Assembly: GCF_000422885.1 (NCBI RefSeq)
Contig: NZ_KE383945.1
Location: 71,334-108,170, forward strand
Source of the DNA: Ottowia thiooxydans DSM 14619
GTDB taxonomy: Bacteria > Pseudomonadota > Gammaproteobacteria > Burkholderiales > Burkholderiaceae_C
Direction: 5' to 3'
Length of the DNA: 36,837 bases
In this document: positions 18,417-27,676 of the stretch, in pieces
Position numbering within the stretch: position 1 is the stretch's first letter
Layout: every line of letters begins with the position of its first letter
The notes under the pieces: model-generated
Database searches by the model: none
Told to the model about the DNA's origin: nothing
What the model saw: the letters and a program-made list of their open reading frames with translations, nothing else
Program-made: the position numbers and the translations under genes

Positions 18417-18464
18417 TGATCCCAGCTCATGCACAATACGGCTGGACATTGTAGCGGCGCCAGA
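18417..18464. promoter_or_regulatory. Divergent promoter region bamE / fur
   Basis: Only 48 bp separate the chosen bamE and fur starts, so their promoters must overlap each other or the coding starts. This layout is common in Burkholderiales. No clear Fur box was recognised by eye. Confidence 0.4.
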
Positions 18465-18899
18465 ATGGACAACATAGACGAATTAAAGAGTACCGGCCTA
18501 AAGGCCACATTGCCTCGGCTCAAGATTCTGGAAATTTTCCAGAGAGCCGATCAGCGGCACATGACGGCCGAAGACGTCTACCGATTACTGCTGGCCGATC
18601 ATTCGGACATCGGTTTAGCGACTGTTTACCGGGTGCTTACGCAGTTTGAGCAAGCCGGCATTCTTAGCCGAAACCATTTCGAAACCGGCAAGGCAGTGTA
18701 CGAACTGCGAGAAGAACAGCATCACGATCACCTCGTGTGCCTGGATTGCGGCCATGTGGAAGAGTTCTACGATGGCGAGATTGAAGCGCGGCAGAACGCA
18801 GTGGCCAAGCTCAAAGGCTTCGTGATCGCCGATCACGCGCTCAGCCTCTATGCCAACTGCATCAAGACCGCTTGCCCGCACAGGCCCACCAGGAAATAG
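18465..18899 (+). CDS. fur: Ferric uptake regulator Fur
   Basis: The product is about 144 residues from ATG 18465, which gives [20 protein letters not shown]; the frame's first ATG at 18429 would add an atypical 12 residues. The winged-helix DNA-binding domain includes [12 protein letters not shown] and [17 protein letters not shown]. The metal-binding part has [11 protein letters not shown] and a C-terminal CIKTACPH, the typical His/Cys sites. Fur represses iron-uptake genes when loaded with Fe2+. It is transcribed away from bamE. Confidence 0.96.
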   Translation: MDNIDELKSTGLKATLPRLKILEIFQRADQRHMTAEDVYRLLLADHSDIGLATVYRVLTQFEQAGILSRNHFETGKAVYELREEQHHDHLVCLDCGHVEEFYDGEIEARQNAVAKLKGFVIADHALSLYANCIKTACPHRPTRK

Positions 18900-18907
18900 T
18901 TTTTCTC

Positions 18908-18933
18908 AACAGGAACGCCCCGGCGCTCCTGTT
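18908..18933 (+). terminator. Hairpin after fur
   Basis: AACAGGA and TCCTGTT form a stem with inner CGCC/GGCG pairs eight bases past the fur stop. No strong T-run follows, so it is a weak or Rho-assisted terminator at best. Confidence 0.45.
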
Positions 18934-19048
18934 TCCACGCGAGTGGCCGCTCAGGGATCGCCGCCCTTACTGATGCACGCCTGCGGCATGCTGCACCGCA
19001 AAAGTTTTACAAGTTTTTTGCGAAAAAGGACGACCGGAATGACTCCGG

Positions 19049-20002
19049 TCAGTCGCCGCCCTTTTCCATCGCGCGCCGGTGGCGCTCAACGAACTCTTGA
19101 TAGGTATCCACGCCGCGCAACTGCAGGATGTGATTGCGCACTGCCGCCTCGACCAGCACCGCGATGTTGCGGCCTGCCACCACCTGGATCACCGCTTTCT
19201 GGATCGATATGCCCAGCACTTCCTGGGTGAGCGGCTCGTAAGGCATCCGTTCGTAGTCACGCTCCATCGTCTCGCGCCGTACCAGATGCACGATCAGGCG
19301 CAAGCGCATGCGTCTGCGCACTGCAGCCTCTCCAAAGATCGCGCGGATATCGAGCAAGCCGATGCCGCGCACCTCCAGCAGGTTCTGTAGGAGCTCAGGG
19401 CAACGGCCTTCAATGGTGGTCTGGTTGATCCGATACAGATCCACGGCATCATCAGCCACCAGGCCGTTGCCGCGGGAAATCAGCTCCAAGCCCAGCTCGC
19501 TCTTGCCCAGCCCCGATTCACCGGTAATGAGCACGCCCAGACCCAGGATGTCCATGAATACGCCGTGCATGGTGGTGCGGTCGGCAAAATGCTTGGACAA
19601 ATAGGCCCGCAGCACATCGATGACGAATGCCGCCGAATCTTGCGTGGCAAATAGCGGAATCTGCGCCCGTTCGCAGAGCGACACCAGTGCGTCCGGCACA
19701 GTCAGGCCATCGCACAGAACCAATACCGGCGGTTCGAGCGTCACGATGCGGGAGATGCGGCGCGCACCGTCTGCGGCAGATCCATTGCTCAGGTAAGCGA
19801 CCTCACGCTCACCCAGGATCTGCACCCGGTAGGGGTGGATGTAGTTCAAATACCCGACCAGATCCGCGCTGGAACGGGCTGCACTGACCGCCACTTCATC
19901 GAAGCGTCGCTCCCGCGCACCAAGCCCCGCAATCCATTGCCAGCGCAGGGTTGCGCGATGATCCTCGAACAGAACGTCTGCGCTGATGGCGGAGGGCTTC
20001 AT
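19049..20002 (-). CDS. hprK: HPr kinase/phosphorylase
   Basis: The product is about 317 residues. HprK phosphorylates or dephosphorylates a serine of HPr/NPr. The Walker A motif is GESGLGKSE (about residues 152-160), preceded by GVLITGES. The family signature lies around [12 protein letters not shown]. The C-terminal part includes [14 protein letters not shown]. The frame begins at TTG 20020; ATG 20002 ([13 protein letters not shown]) fits the family N-terminus better. It follows ptsN on the same strand with a short gap. The hpf-ptsN-hprK order is the proteobacterial nitrogen-PTS cluster. Confidence 0.95.
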   Translation of the reverse strand: MKPSAISADVLFEDHRATLRWQWIAGLGARERRFDEVAVSAARSSADLVGYLNYIHPYRVQILGEREVAYLSNGSAADGARRISRIVTLEPPVLVLCDGLTVPDALVSLCERAQIPLFATQDSAAFVIDVLRAYLSKHFADRTTMHGVFMDILGLGVLITGESGLGKSELGLELISRGNGLVADDAVDLYRINQTTIEGRCPELLQNLLEVRGIGLLDIRAIFGEAAVRRRMRLRLIVHLVRRETMERDYERMPYEPLTQEVLGISIQKAVIQVVAGRNIAVLVEAAVRNHILQLRGVDTYQEFVERHRRAMEKGGD

Positions 20003-20042
20003 GAAGGAAAAACGCGTCAACGATCAGGTGGACCGACTGACC

Positions 20043-20513
20043 TTATGCGGGAGGCAGCGTGGGTTGCCAATCGGCGATCAGGCCGTGAAGTGACTCCACG
20101 CTGGAGGCCGACTTTATTTTTTCGCGCAGCGCCGTGTCGCTGAGCAGCTCAGCGATCTCGGAGAGGATCTCCAGATGCTTTTGCGTGGCAGCTTCGGGTA
20201 CCAGCAGAAAAATCAGCAAACGCACCGGCTGCTCATCCGGAGCATCGAATCCGATGGGTTGGGTGAGCTGCAGGACGGCCGCCATAGGCGCCTTAAGGCC
20301 TTTGATACGCCCGTGCGGGATCGCTACCCCGTGCCCCAGGCCCGTGGAGCCAAGGCGTTCACGAGCGAAAAGGCTGTCGGTGATCAGCGCACGCGATAAG
20401 CCATGCAGATTCTCGAACAGCAAGCCCGCCTCCTCAAAGGCGCGCTTCTTGCTGGTGGCATCAACGGCTACCAGCACCTGCGAGGAGGGAAGAATGGACG
20501 CGAGTCGGTTCAT
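20043..20513 (-). CDS. ptsN: PTS IIA-like nitrogen-regulatory protein PtsN (EIIA-Ntr)
   Basis: The product is about 156 residues from ATG 20513 (MNRLASILP). The phosphorylated His lies in GHGVAIPHGR (about residue 71). EIIA-Ntr transmits the nitrogen-PTS phosphorylation state and in other bacteria modulates K+ transport, which is of note given kup in this window (inference only). The open frame extends upstream through the hpf terminator to 20636, which is not a plausible N-terminus. The gene sits between hpf and hprK on one strand. Confidence 0.95.
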   Translation of the reverse strand: MNRLASILPSSQVLVAVDATSKKRAFEEAGLLFENLHGLSRALITDSLFARERLGSTGLGHGVAIPHGRIKGLKAPMAAVLQLTQPIGFDAPDEQPVRLLIFLLVPEAATQKHLEILSEIAELLSDTALREKIKSASSVESLHGLIADWQPTLPPA

Positions 20514-20597
20514 GGGTTCGACGCGAATTATGCTCCCTGTATGCCTGGATTCAGGCAGGCAAAAATGCCAAAACCTGCTCCTGCTCCGGAAACCGTG

Positions 20598-20632
20598 AAA
20601 AAAGAAAGCCGCCCGGCTGCCCGCGGCGGCTT
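20598..20632 (-). terminator. Intrinsic terminator after hpf
   Basis: On the minus strand AAGCCGCC pairs with GGCGGCTT across an 11-base loop and is followed by TCTTTTTT. It lies between the hpf stop and ptsN, so ptsN-hprK either has its own promoter or depends on readthrough. Confidence 0.8.
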
Positions 20633-20676
20633 GCAAGATGGAGTCTACAGTCTTCGCTCGTTGTTGTAATAAGATC

Positions 20677-21006
20677 CTACATCAAATGCTTGGCAGCCGC
20701 ATGATCATGGGATTGCAGCTTGTCTTTGTGGCGCACCACCTGACGGTCTAGTTTATCCATCAAATCGTCCACAGCCGCATATAAATCCTCGTGCGCGCTT
20801 TCCGCGAAGAGATCGTTCCCCTTGACACGAATGTTGCATTCCGCTCGTTGACGCTTGTCTTTTTCCTTCTGGTTTTCCACCGTCAGGAGGACTTTCACAT
20901 CGACCACCTGGTCGAAATGCCGGGTTATCCGGTCCAGCTTGCCGGTTACATAACTACGCAACGCGGGGGTGACTTCAAGATGGTGTCCACTGATCGTCAA
21001 GTTCAT
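20677..21006 (-). CDS. hpf: Ribosome hibernation-promoting factor (HPF/YfiA family)
   Basis: The 109-residue product matches short [23 protein letters not shown] at the start, then [21 protein letters not shown] and [23 protein letters not shown]. It binds 30S subunits and promotes 100S dimer formation in stationary phase. A strong GGAGG lies 6 bp upstream of the ATG. In many relatives rpoN lies directly upstream; here the neighbour is divergent corA instead. No sigma-54 gene is seen. Confidence 0.96.
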   Translation of the reverse strand: MNLTISGHHLEVTPALRSYVTGKLDRITRHFDQVVDVKVLLTVENQKEKDKRQRAECNIRVKGNDLFAESAHEDLYAAVDDLMDKLDRQVVRHKDKLQSHDHAAAKHLM

Positions 21007-21318
21007 GAAGAGCCTCCTTTGGCCTCAGGGTGAAACAGGCTGCCTGCCGCGCCGGCTGGGCAGCCACGAAAAAAATAGCGCTCGTGTCAAACTGATGTCA
21101 TTAAGGATCACTATGCCTGTGAAACCCGTCAAACGCAACCCGGCCTTCGCGCGGCAGGGTCATGTTGCGGTGCCATAATCGCCGGCTGTTTCGTTCGTCG
21201 CACCTGAGAAGGCTTTCTCGAAGGCGTCGTGCCGAATCCGCCCGTGCGTGAGGTTTCACTCTCAGGACCGAGACTGCCAACGCCCCTAACTTCAGAGTTC
21301 GTCCACGCCGAGGGAACC
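21007..21318 (+). promoter_or_regulatory. hpf/corA divergent intergenic region and corA leader
   Basis: This stretch of 312 bp has no separate gene. CATAAT at 21174-21179 is a possible -10 element for corA, giving a leader of about 130 bases. The leader can form local hairpins, such as TCTC-AGGACC-GAGA near 21253-21270. An in-frame GTG at 21229 opens a Pro-rich stretch (MPNPPVRE, GPRLPTPL) running into corA; it may be untranslated leader. No known riboswitch matched by eye. Confidence 0.4.
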
Positions 21319-22305
21319 ATGCTCAACATCTTCACGCTCACAAATGGGCGGCTGTTCCAGGAAGAAATCGAGTCTCTGGAAGAGCTTTCCCAATTCCGCC
21401 CTATCTGGGTTGATCTCGAAGACCCGACGCCCGAAGAAAAGCGTTGGATCAAGCAATATTACGGACTTTCGATTCCTGAAGATGCGATGGATGAGGACAT
21501 CGAGGAATCTGCACGCTTTTACGAAGAAGACAACGGCGAACTGCACATTCGCAGTGACTTTTTGGTGGCCGATTGGGACGAACCGCGCCAGGAGCGCGTG
21601 GCGTTTATCCTGAATCTGGTCAATGAGAACCTGCGCAGCCATGGCGTACTGTTTTCAATCCACGATGAGTCTGTACCCGCATTTCGCCTGTTGCGCATGC
21701 GCGCCCGGCGCATGCCAGGGCTGCTGGCAGACGCCAAGGAAGTGCTGCTCAAACTCTACGACGGCGACGCCGAATATTCTGCGGACACCTTGGAAGGCAT
21801 CTACGATGAGCTGGAAATGGCCAGCAAGAAGGTGCTCTCTGACAACGTGACCGACTCCCTCGCCAGCGAAGTACTCGCGGCCATTGCCCGACAGGAAGAT
21901 CTGAACGGGCTCATCAGGCGCAACGTGATGGACACACGCCGTGCGGTGAGCTTTCTGATGCGCAGCAAGATGCTGGGCGCGGAGCAATTCGACGAGGCGC
22001 GGCAGATTCTGCGCGATCTGGACTCACTCGATGGCCACACCACCTTCCTGTTCGACAAGATCAACTTCTTGATGGATGCGACCGTGGGTTTCATCAACAT
22101 CAACCAGAACCGCATCATCAAGCTGTTCTCTGTGGCCAGTGTGGCCTTGCTGCCACCAACGCTGGTGGCCAGCATCTACGGCATGAACTTCAAGGCCATG
22201 CCAGAGCTGGATTGGCAGTATGGCTACGCATGGGCCATTGGGGTCATGGTTTGCAGCGCGCTGCTTCCTATGTGGTATTTCAGGCACCGGGGCTGGTTGA
22301 AATAG
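21319..22305 (+). CDS. corA: Magnesium/cobalt transport protein CorA
   Basis: The product is about 328 residues from ATG 21319 with GAGGGA just upstream. CorA is a pentameric inner-membrane Mg2+ channel. The N-terminal cytoplasmic domain is acidic; two C-terminal helices (about residues 268-288 and 302-322) flank the diagnostic YGMNFKAMPELDW, which contains the GMN selectivity motif. The final residues are basic (FRHRGWLK), as expected. The frame begins at GTG 21229, but that 30-residue extension is not typical. An array of 86-bp repeats starts immediately after its stop codon. Confidence 0.95.
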   Translation: MLNIFTLTNGRLFQEEIESLEELSQFRPIWVDLEDPTPEEKRWIKQYYGLSIPEDAMDEDIEESARFYEEDNGELHIRSDFLVADWDEPRQERVAFILNLVNENLRSHGVLFSIHDESVPAFRLLRMRARRMPGLLADAKEVLLKLYDGDAEYSADTLEGIYDELEMASKKVLSDNVTDSLASEVLAAIARQEDLNGLIRRNVMDTRRAVSFLMRSKMLGAEQFDEARQILRDLDSLDGHTTFLFDKINFLMDATVGFININQNRIIKLFSVASVALLPPTLVASIYGMNFKAMPELDWQYGYAWAIGVMVCSALLPMWYFRHRGWLK

Positions 22306-22306
22306 T

Positions 22307-22710
22307 GCCCCCACGCTCCCCTGCTGCGCATGGTCCGCTGCCCCCCGAGGGGGCCGCATTTCATCTTGGGAACGGCCCGGCGATGAAACTAAGCCCCCAC
22401 GCTCCCCTGCTGCGCATGGTCCGCTGCCCCCCGAGGGGGCGCATTTTCATCTTGGGAGCGGCCCGGCGATGAAACTAAGCCCCCACGCTCCCCTGCTGCG
22501 CATGGTCCGCTGCCCCCCGAGGGGGCGCATTTTCATCTTGGGAGCGGCCCGGCGATGAAAACATGGCCCCCACGCTAGCTCGCTTCGCGTGTCCGCTGCC
22601 CCCCGAGGGGGCCGCATTTCATCTTGGGAGCGGCCCGGCGATGAAAACATGGCCCCCACGCTACCTCGCTTCGCGTGTCCGCTGCCGCCGAAGGGGAGGC
22701 TTGTCAGGAA
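22307..22710. repeat. Five tandem 86-bp GC-rich intergenic repeats
   Basis: Units begin at 22307, 22393, 22479, 22566 and 22652, each with CCCCCACGCT, GTCCGCTGCCCCCCGAGGGG, CATCTTGGGA and GGCCCGGCGATGAAA. Units 1-3 and units 4-5 form two subtypes (CCTGCTGCGCATGG versus CTCGCTTCGCGTG). The array fills the whole space between corA and the convergent AraC gene. A shorter array lies at 28889-29080. No gene is present. Confidence 0.95.
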
Positions 22711-22715
22711 TTGGG

Positions 22716-23513
22716 TTAACGCAACGACGCGAAATACTGGGCTGGGGGTTGGCCTAGGGATTTTTTGAACATGGTGATGAATGCGGTCACCGAGTCGTAG
22801 CCAAGGTTGCTGGCTACCTGTTGAACCGGTGAGCCTTCGGCGAGCTGGCGCAGCGCAACGATCAAATGCCATTGTTGACGCCATCGGCCAAAGCTCAGGC
22901 CGGTTTCGCGCTCAACCAGCCTCGCCAGTGACCGACCACTGACCGCCAGTTGATCGGCCCACTGCACGAGCGTGCGGCGATCTGACGGGTCAAGCTCCCA
23001 GGCATCCGTGATGAAGCGGATTTTCGGATGGTCCGATACGGGCAGATGGAGTCGCTCGATAGGCGCCGTTGCCAATTGCTCAAGCACCACTGCAGCGACG
23101 CGTGCCGCGGCCCCCTGTCTCGGATACGCGAAACCTTGGTCTGCAAGATACAGGATGAGTTCCCGGACCATCGGGCTTATTGCCAGGGTGCAGCATTTGT
23201 CCGGCATCTGCGAGGCTTCTGGTTCAACGAACAAAAAGCAGATGCGCGCGTTGTTCGTGGCGCGGTTGCTGTGGGGCATACCGCCTGGAATCCATACCGC
23301 GTGGTGCGGCGGAACCATCCACATCGCGTTGGACACTTCACACACCACGCCACCGCGTAAGGCCATCACCAACTGCCCCTTGCGGTGGTGATGGATGGGC
23401 TGCTCCACATCGTTGTGCGCCACGTCCAAAAGCAAGGCTAAGGCCGTGCAATCCACCCCATCCGGGTCGAATCGATGCAGAGACTGGCGCAACCTGGAGA
23501 CGTTGATTGTCAC
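22716..23513 (-). CDS. AraC-family regulator with cupin N-domain (NimR-like)
   Basis: The 265-residue product has an N-terminal cupin-like sensing region with IHHHRKGQLVMALRGGV (about residues 40-56) and VWIPGGMPHSNRA. A C-terminal AraC DNA-binding domain includes GRSLARLVERETGLSFGRWR and NLGYDSVTAFITMFKKSLG. The whole matches the NimR (YeaM) type. It is transcribed away from a CynX/NimT-type transporter gene, just as E. coli nimR faces nimT, which strengthens the call. It probably controls that transporter from the 95-bp shared promoter region. Confidence 0.9.
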   Translation of the reverse strand: MTINVSRLRQSLHRFDPDGVDCTALALLLDVAHNDVEQPIHHHRKGQLVMALRGGVVCEVSNAMWMVPPHHAVWIPGGMPHSNRATNNARICFLFVEPEASQMPDKCCTLAISPMVRELILYLADQGFAYPRQGAAARVAAVVLEQLATAPIERLHLPVSDHPKIRFITDAWELDPSDRRTLVQWADQLAVSGRSLARLVERETGLSFGRWRQQWHLIVALRQLAEGSPVQQVASNLGYDSVTAFITMFKKSLGQPPAQYFASLR

Positions 23514-23608
23514 AATTTAGAGATTACTTGTCTTTTCCTCTCTATTAGATCAAAAAAAGATGCCTAGAGTCAGCTTCTACGCCACCAACAAGCCAATAGA
23601 AGTTGCAG

Positions 23609-24790
23609 ATGCATCCCGTGTCCTATCGAAGTCCAAACGGCCGAACGCTGATGTTGATCGGCATATTGCTGATTGCGGCCAACCTGCGCGCCCCGATCAC
23701 GGCCATGCCACCGCTGCTGGCGCCGATTCAGGCAGATTTTGGCCTGGGAACGACAGCAGCCGGCGCGCTGACGACCCTGCCGCTGCTCGCATTCGCTTTG
23801 CTGTCGCCCATCAGCGCGCTGCTTGCCCGCAGATACGGGTTGGAGCGCACGCTATTCACAGCCCTCATGGTCATTGCGCTGGGAATCGGGCTGCGCTCCG
23901 TTAGCGCCGTATCGTGCTTGTATGCCGGCACGGTCTTGATCGGCATGGGCATCGCAGCCGGTAACGTGCTTCTGCCCAGCCTGATCAAGCGCGACTTCCC
24001 CAACAACATTGCGGCGCTCACGGGCGCTTATGCGCTGGCGATGGGTATCGCCGCCGCGCTCGGCTCAGCGGCGGTCGTTCCCTTGGCCAAATCCCTGGGC
24101 TGGGGCGGTGCGCTGGCCACTTTTCTCATCCTCCCGCTGGCTGCCCTGGCGGTTTGGATACCGCAATTGGGCACCCGCGCAGCACCTGCTTCCTCTACTC
24201 CAACACCGCTTTACAGAGGCGAGCTTTTGCGTTCGGCACTCGCTTGGCAGGTCACGTTGTTTCTGGGTCTTAATTCGGTGGTCTTCTACGTCGCTATCGG
24301 CTGGCTGCCGAGCATCTTGACTGACGCTGGCCTATCGCCTGCCGAAGCCGGTTCGCTGCACGGCGTACTTCAGCTGGCAACGGCTATACCGGGATTGCTG
24401 CTCGCACCCATGTTGCGCGGCAGGCGCGATCAACGCCTGCCTGCCGCGGCGGCAGCCAGCCTCTCGTTTGTCGCCTTAATGGGGTTTCTGCTGGCACCGC
24501 AATTCGCGCTCGTCTGGTCGATCGTGTTCGGATGTGGAACCGGCGCGGGCATCATCTTGGGTTTGTCGTTTATTGGTCTTCGTACTGAGAATGCGGGTCA
24601 AGCAGCCGCGCTATCAGGCATGTCGCAGTTCATAGGCTATCTACTGGCTGCCATAGGTCCCGTCGCAGTGGGAGCGCTGCGCGATTCGCTGGGTAGCTGG
24701 CAGGTACCCTTGGGCCTGTGCGCCGCTCTGGCACTTATGGCCGCAATCATGGGCTTGCTGGCCGGACGAAATCTACGGATCGGGACATGA
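23609..24790 (+). CDS. CynX/NimT-family MFS exporter
   Basis: The product is about 393 residues with 12 predicted membrane segments. It starts with an NLRAPITAMPPLL segment typical of CynX/NimT transporters of the major facilitator superfamily. E. coli NimT exports 2-nitroimidazole; the substrate here is unknown. The central loop (about residues 195-208) separates two six-helix halves. The frame begins at TTG 23603, two codons before the ATG at 23609 that I prefer. It is divergent from the NimR-like regulator. Confidence 0.9.
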   Translation: MHPVSYRSPNGRTLMLIGILLIAANLRAPITAMPPLLAPIQADFGLGTTAAGALTTLPLLAFALLSPISALLARRYGLERTLFTALMVIALGIGLRSVSAVSCLYAGTVLIGMGIAAGNVLLPSLIKRDFPNNIAALTGAYALAMGIAAALGSAAVVPLAKSLGWGGALATFLILPLAALAVWIPQLGTRAAPASSTPTPLYRGELLRSALAWQVTLFLGLNSVVFYVAIGWLPSILTDAGLSPAEAGSLHGVLQLATAIPGLLLAPMLRGRRDQRLPAAAAASLSFVALMGFLLAPQFALVWSIVFGCGTGAGIILGLSFIGLRTENAGQAAALSGMSQFIGYLLAAIGPVAVGALRDSLGSWQVPLGLCAALALMAAIMGLLAGRNLRIGT

Positions 24791-24938
24791 GCGACCAGCC
24801 CACGGCCATGTTTACGAACTACAGCTTACCAAAAGGTACGCCGATTGAGCTCCGGCACCACAGGCAAACCTCCCGGCCTAAAAACCCGCTGACCATGGAG
24901 ATGACCTCCTCGTACGCCGCCCGGCCATCGCCAACTGC

Positions 24939-25844
24939 TCAGAGTTTTTCATCGACGCGGATATAGGCCGCCAACCCCGCCGCCAGCGCAGCGAAGGTCA
25001 CCGCACAACGCGCGCTTCCCCGCAGGTCTTCATGCATGGCGATCCAAGTATCCATCGTCAGCGAAAACTGGCGACACAAGACCCGCACCAACTGCTTGTC
25101 CCTGGCTGCGAGCGCTGACTGGCAGATGCCAATCCCGAAACCCGCGCGGATTGCTCCCAACTGTGCCAAATCGCTGTCGGCTCGAAATGCAAAGCGATCC
25201 CGGGAAAACGCCGGAAACTTCTCCTGGAACCGACGGATGAAAGCATTCTCGTGATCGAAACCGATGAGTGAGTGGCGGAACAAAGCATCCATCGACTTGG
25301 GTACACCCTGAGCAGCCAAATAGTGCTTGTGCGCATGCAGACCCAGCTCAATCCCCCCCACCCGCTTGACCACCAACGCATCCTGCACTGGCTGGAACAT
25401 GCGTACTGCAATGTCTGCCTCACGATGCAGCAAATCGTCAGCCCGGTTAGACAGCATGAGTTCGACGACCAGTTCCGGGTGCGCGGCATGCAGCGTCGCC
25501 AGGATTGGTGGCAGGACTTCGACACCGATGACCTCGCTGGCGGTCAACCGTACCGTGCCACGAACGCCTGACCCATGGCTGCTGGCTGCGCGGCGCAGAG
25601 CAGCAGCCGTGGCGGCGATGCCAGCTGCATAAGGCTGCAGCTCCTGCGCCGCGTCCGTCGGCGCGAAGCCGTCGAAGGAGCGAGTGAAGAGCTTCAGCCC
25701 CAGCGCGGCCTCCAGGTTGTCGATGTGCCTGCCCACGGTCGGTTGCGTCAGGCCCATCTCCCGGCCTGCCGAGGACAGCGAACCCGTTTCCAAGACCTGA
25801 AGGAAGCTCCTGTACCACTCCCAATTGGGTTCGCTAACGGCCAT
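24939..25844 (-). CDS. LysR-family transcriptional regulator
   Basis: The product is about 301 residues with an N-terminal LysR helix-turn-helix: WYRSFLQVLETGSLSSAGRE, then LTQPTVGRHIDNLEAALGLKLF. The C-terminal effector domain starts near residue 90 (GVRGTVRLTASEVIGVEVLP). The frame's first codon at 25853 is TTG; ATG at 25844 was chosen. It is divergent from the NAD(P)-binding protein gene at 25991, which it probably controls through the 146-bp region between them. The inducer is unknown. Confidence 0.93.
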   Translation of the reverse strand: MAVSEPNWEWYRSFLQVLETGSLSSAGREMGLTQPTVGRHIDNLEAALGLKLFTRSFDGFAPTDAAQELQPYAAGIAATAAALRRAASSHGSGVRGTVRLTASEVIGVEVLPPILATLHAAHPELVVELMLSNRADDLLHREADIAVRMFQPVQDALVVKRVGGIELGLHAHKHYLAAQGVPKSMDALFRHSLIGFDHENAFIRRFQEKFPAFSRDRFAFRADSDLAQLGAIRAGFGIGICQSALAARDKQLVRVLCRQFSLTMDTWIAMHEDLRGSARCAVTFAALAAGLAAYIRVDEKL

Positions 25845-25990
25845 GGTATGCAAATTTTTATAGCTGCAAGCAAATTATAGGTAATTTTCTTTTTGGTCGA
25901 CCTTCCGCAAACTACAGCGATTCGCAGCACCACCACTCAACGCAATTTCGCCAATTGCATCCCTGATCCGCTCCCTGAAAGGAAGCCACC

Positions 25991-26959
25991 ATGTCCAAAG
26001 TAGCATTATTCGGCGCTGCTGGCGTCATTGGCCAAAGCATTGCCGTCGCGCTCGCCCACCAAGGCCGTCCCTATCGCGTCGTAGGCCGCAGCGAAGCGAG
26101 CTTGCGCAAAACTTTTGGTGCCGACCCTCTGGCCGAGGTCGCCACCTGGAATCCGGATTCGCCCGCTTCGGTACTGGCCGCCGCCGAGGGTACGGAAACG
26201 CTTATCTACCTGGTGGGCGTGAACTACTGGCAGTTCGAGCTTCACCCCGAGTTGATGCGCAAGACGCTGGATGGCGCGGTAGCCGCTGGAGTCAAGCACC
26301 TTATCCTGATTGGCACGATCTATCCCTATGGCCGAGCCCAATCCAACCCGGTACGCGAAGACCATCCCCGCGAGCCACACACCTTCAAAGGGCGTATGCG
26401 CAAGGCGCAGGAGGACTTGTTGATGCAGGCCCACACTGATGGCCGAATCCGTACCACGGTGCTGCGCCTGCCTGACTTCTACGGCCCTGGTGTGGAAACC
26501 AGCTTGCTGCATCGCGCCGCGTTGGCGGCAGTGAACGGAGGATCCGCGGACGTGCTCGGACCGCTCGACAAGCCCCATGAATTCGTCTTCGTCCCAGACG
26601 TAGGGCCGGTGGTGGCCCGCCTCATCAACACACCTGCCGCCTTCGGCAAGATCTTGCATCTCGCTGGCGCGGGCGCAACGACCCAGCGGTCACTGATCTT
26701 GGAGATGGAGCGACAGACCGGCAGGAAGCTCAAGCTGCGCGTTGCAGGAAAGACCATGCTGCGCCTGATGGGCCTGTTCAACCCCTTTATGCGCGAAATG
26801 GTCGAAATGAATTATCTGATGACCGACCCGTTGATCATGGACGACTCAGCGCTACGGCTGCTGATCGGGCCGATACAAAAGACGCCATACGCAGAGGGCA
26901 TCCGCCAGATACTGGCAGCCGTTCCAAGGACGCAGGTGCTCGCCACCACCACGGCGTGA
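25991..26959 (+). CDS. NAD-dependent epimerase/dehydratase-type (extended SDR) protein
   Basis: The 322-residue product starts with a Rossmann motif VALFGAAGVIGQSIA (about residues 4-18) and has a short-chain-dehydrogenase-like fold with TIYPYGRAQ where the active-site Tyr is expected (about residue 117). AAGG at 8 bp upstream supports the ATG. The substrate is unknown. It is divergent from a LysR regulator. The 244-bp convergent gap to the next gene contains nothing I recognise. Confidence 0.82.
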   Translation: MSKVALFGAAGVIGQSIAVALAHQGRPYRVVGRSEASLRKTFGADPLAEVATWNPDSPASVLAAAEGTETLIYLVGVNYWQFELHPELMRKTLDGAVAAGVKHLILIGTIYPYGRAQSNPVREDHPREPHTFKGRMRKAQEDLLMQAHTDGRIRTTVLRLPDFYGPGVETSLLHRAALAAVNGGSADVLGPLDKPHEFVFVPDVGPVVARLINTPAAFGKILHLAGAGATTQRSLILEMERQTGRKLKLRVAGKTMLRLMGLFNPFMREMVEMNYLMTDPLIMDDSALRLLIGPIQKTPYAEGIRQILAAVPRTQVLATTTA

Positions 26960-27203
26960 ATAAGCCAGGACGGGATGAAAGCGACGCCGCCGTCCAGTTG
27001 CCTGGGGGGTTGTCGCCTGAGCTAGCAGGTCTCTTCCACGTCACTCGAATATTTTGACTGGCCGATTGCACGCGGTCGCCTGAGACATTGCCCCATCACC
27101 CTTGTCTCTAAAAACTGCTCGTGCTTGACACGGCGCGGCGGGATACAAGGCGGTCAAGGAGCAAGCCTTGGCGAATTGCGCGCTCCCCTAATGCAGCCGG
27201 CTT

Positions 27204-27653
27204 TCAGCGCAGGAGGACACCCATGGCCCGAGCGATCCGATCCATGTCTTCTGCGCTCACACCAAACAGGCCGAAACGCAATTTGTAACCCCAATTGCGC
27301 CGGCCTGACGAAAAATCCAGTTGTTCCACCAAGGGCTGGATAGGGGCTTCCCGCGCGATCAACCAATCCACATTGCGGCGGAAAGGGCAGAAGCCGCCAC
27401 CCATATCGACGGCATACGGCGCTTCTGCCCGTACTTGACCGATAGCAGTGAAGGCCTGCAGCCTGTCCTTGCCTTGGAAAGTAGTGTTGGGAGAGTAATA
27501 GGCCACGCGGTCGCCCTCCTGCAAACGCCGCAGCGGTGCGGCCTTGCCGTGGCAAACCTGCATGAAACCCTGCGCACGACCCAGACGCACGTGTTCGGCG
27601 CTGGCCACGGCAATCCAATTCTGAGAAGACCGAGTGAGTGACTCCAATGACAT
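27204..27653 (-). CDS. EVE-domain protein
   Basis: The 149-residue product matches the EVE/PUA-like fold: [14 protein letters not shown] at the start, then [20 protein letters not shown], and [12 protein letters not shown] domains bind modified nucleic-acid bases and often accompany defence or restriction genes. AAGGAG lies about 8 bp upstream of the ATG at 27653. The frame can be extended to 27797, but that overlaps the VOC gene. It is 23 bp after the VOC stop and likely the last gene of a WYL-VOC-EVE operon. Confidence 0.88.
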   Translation of the reverse strand: MSLESLTRSSQNWIAVASAEHVRLGRAQGFMQVCHGKAAPLRRLQEGDRVAYYSPNTTFQGKDRLQAFTAIGQVRAEAPYAVDMGGGFCPFRRNVDWLIAREAPIQPLVEQLDFSSGRRNWGYKLRFGLFGVSAEDMDRIARAMGVLLR

Positions 27654-27676
27654 AGTGGCGCTCCTTCGTGCAAACT

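Noticed and set aside
20514-20636. 41-codon upstream extension of ptsN
   Set aside because: It runs through the hpf terminator and does not match the family N-terminus.
21186-21300. Possible cobalamin or glycine riboswitch before corA
   Set aside because: Fragments such as CGAATCCG and CTCTCAGG resemble pieces of these aptamers, but the remaining conserved blocks are missing.
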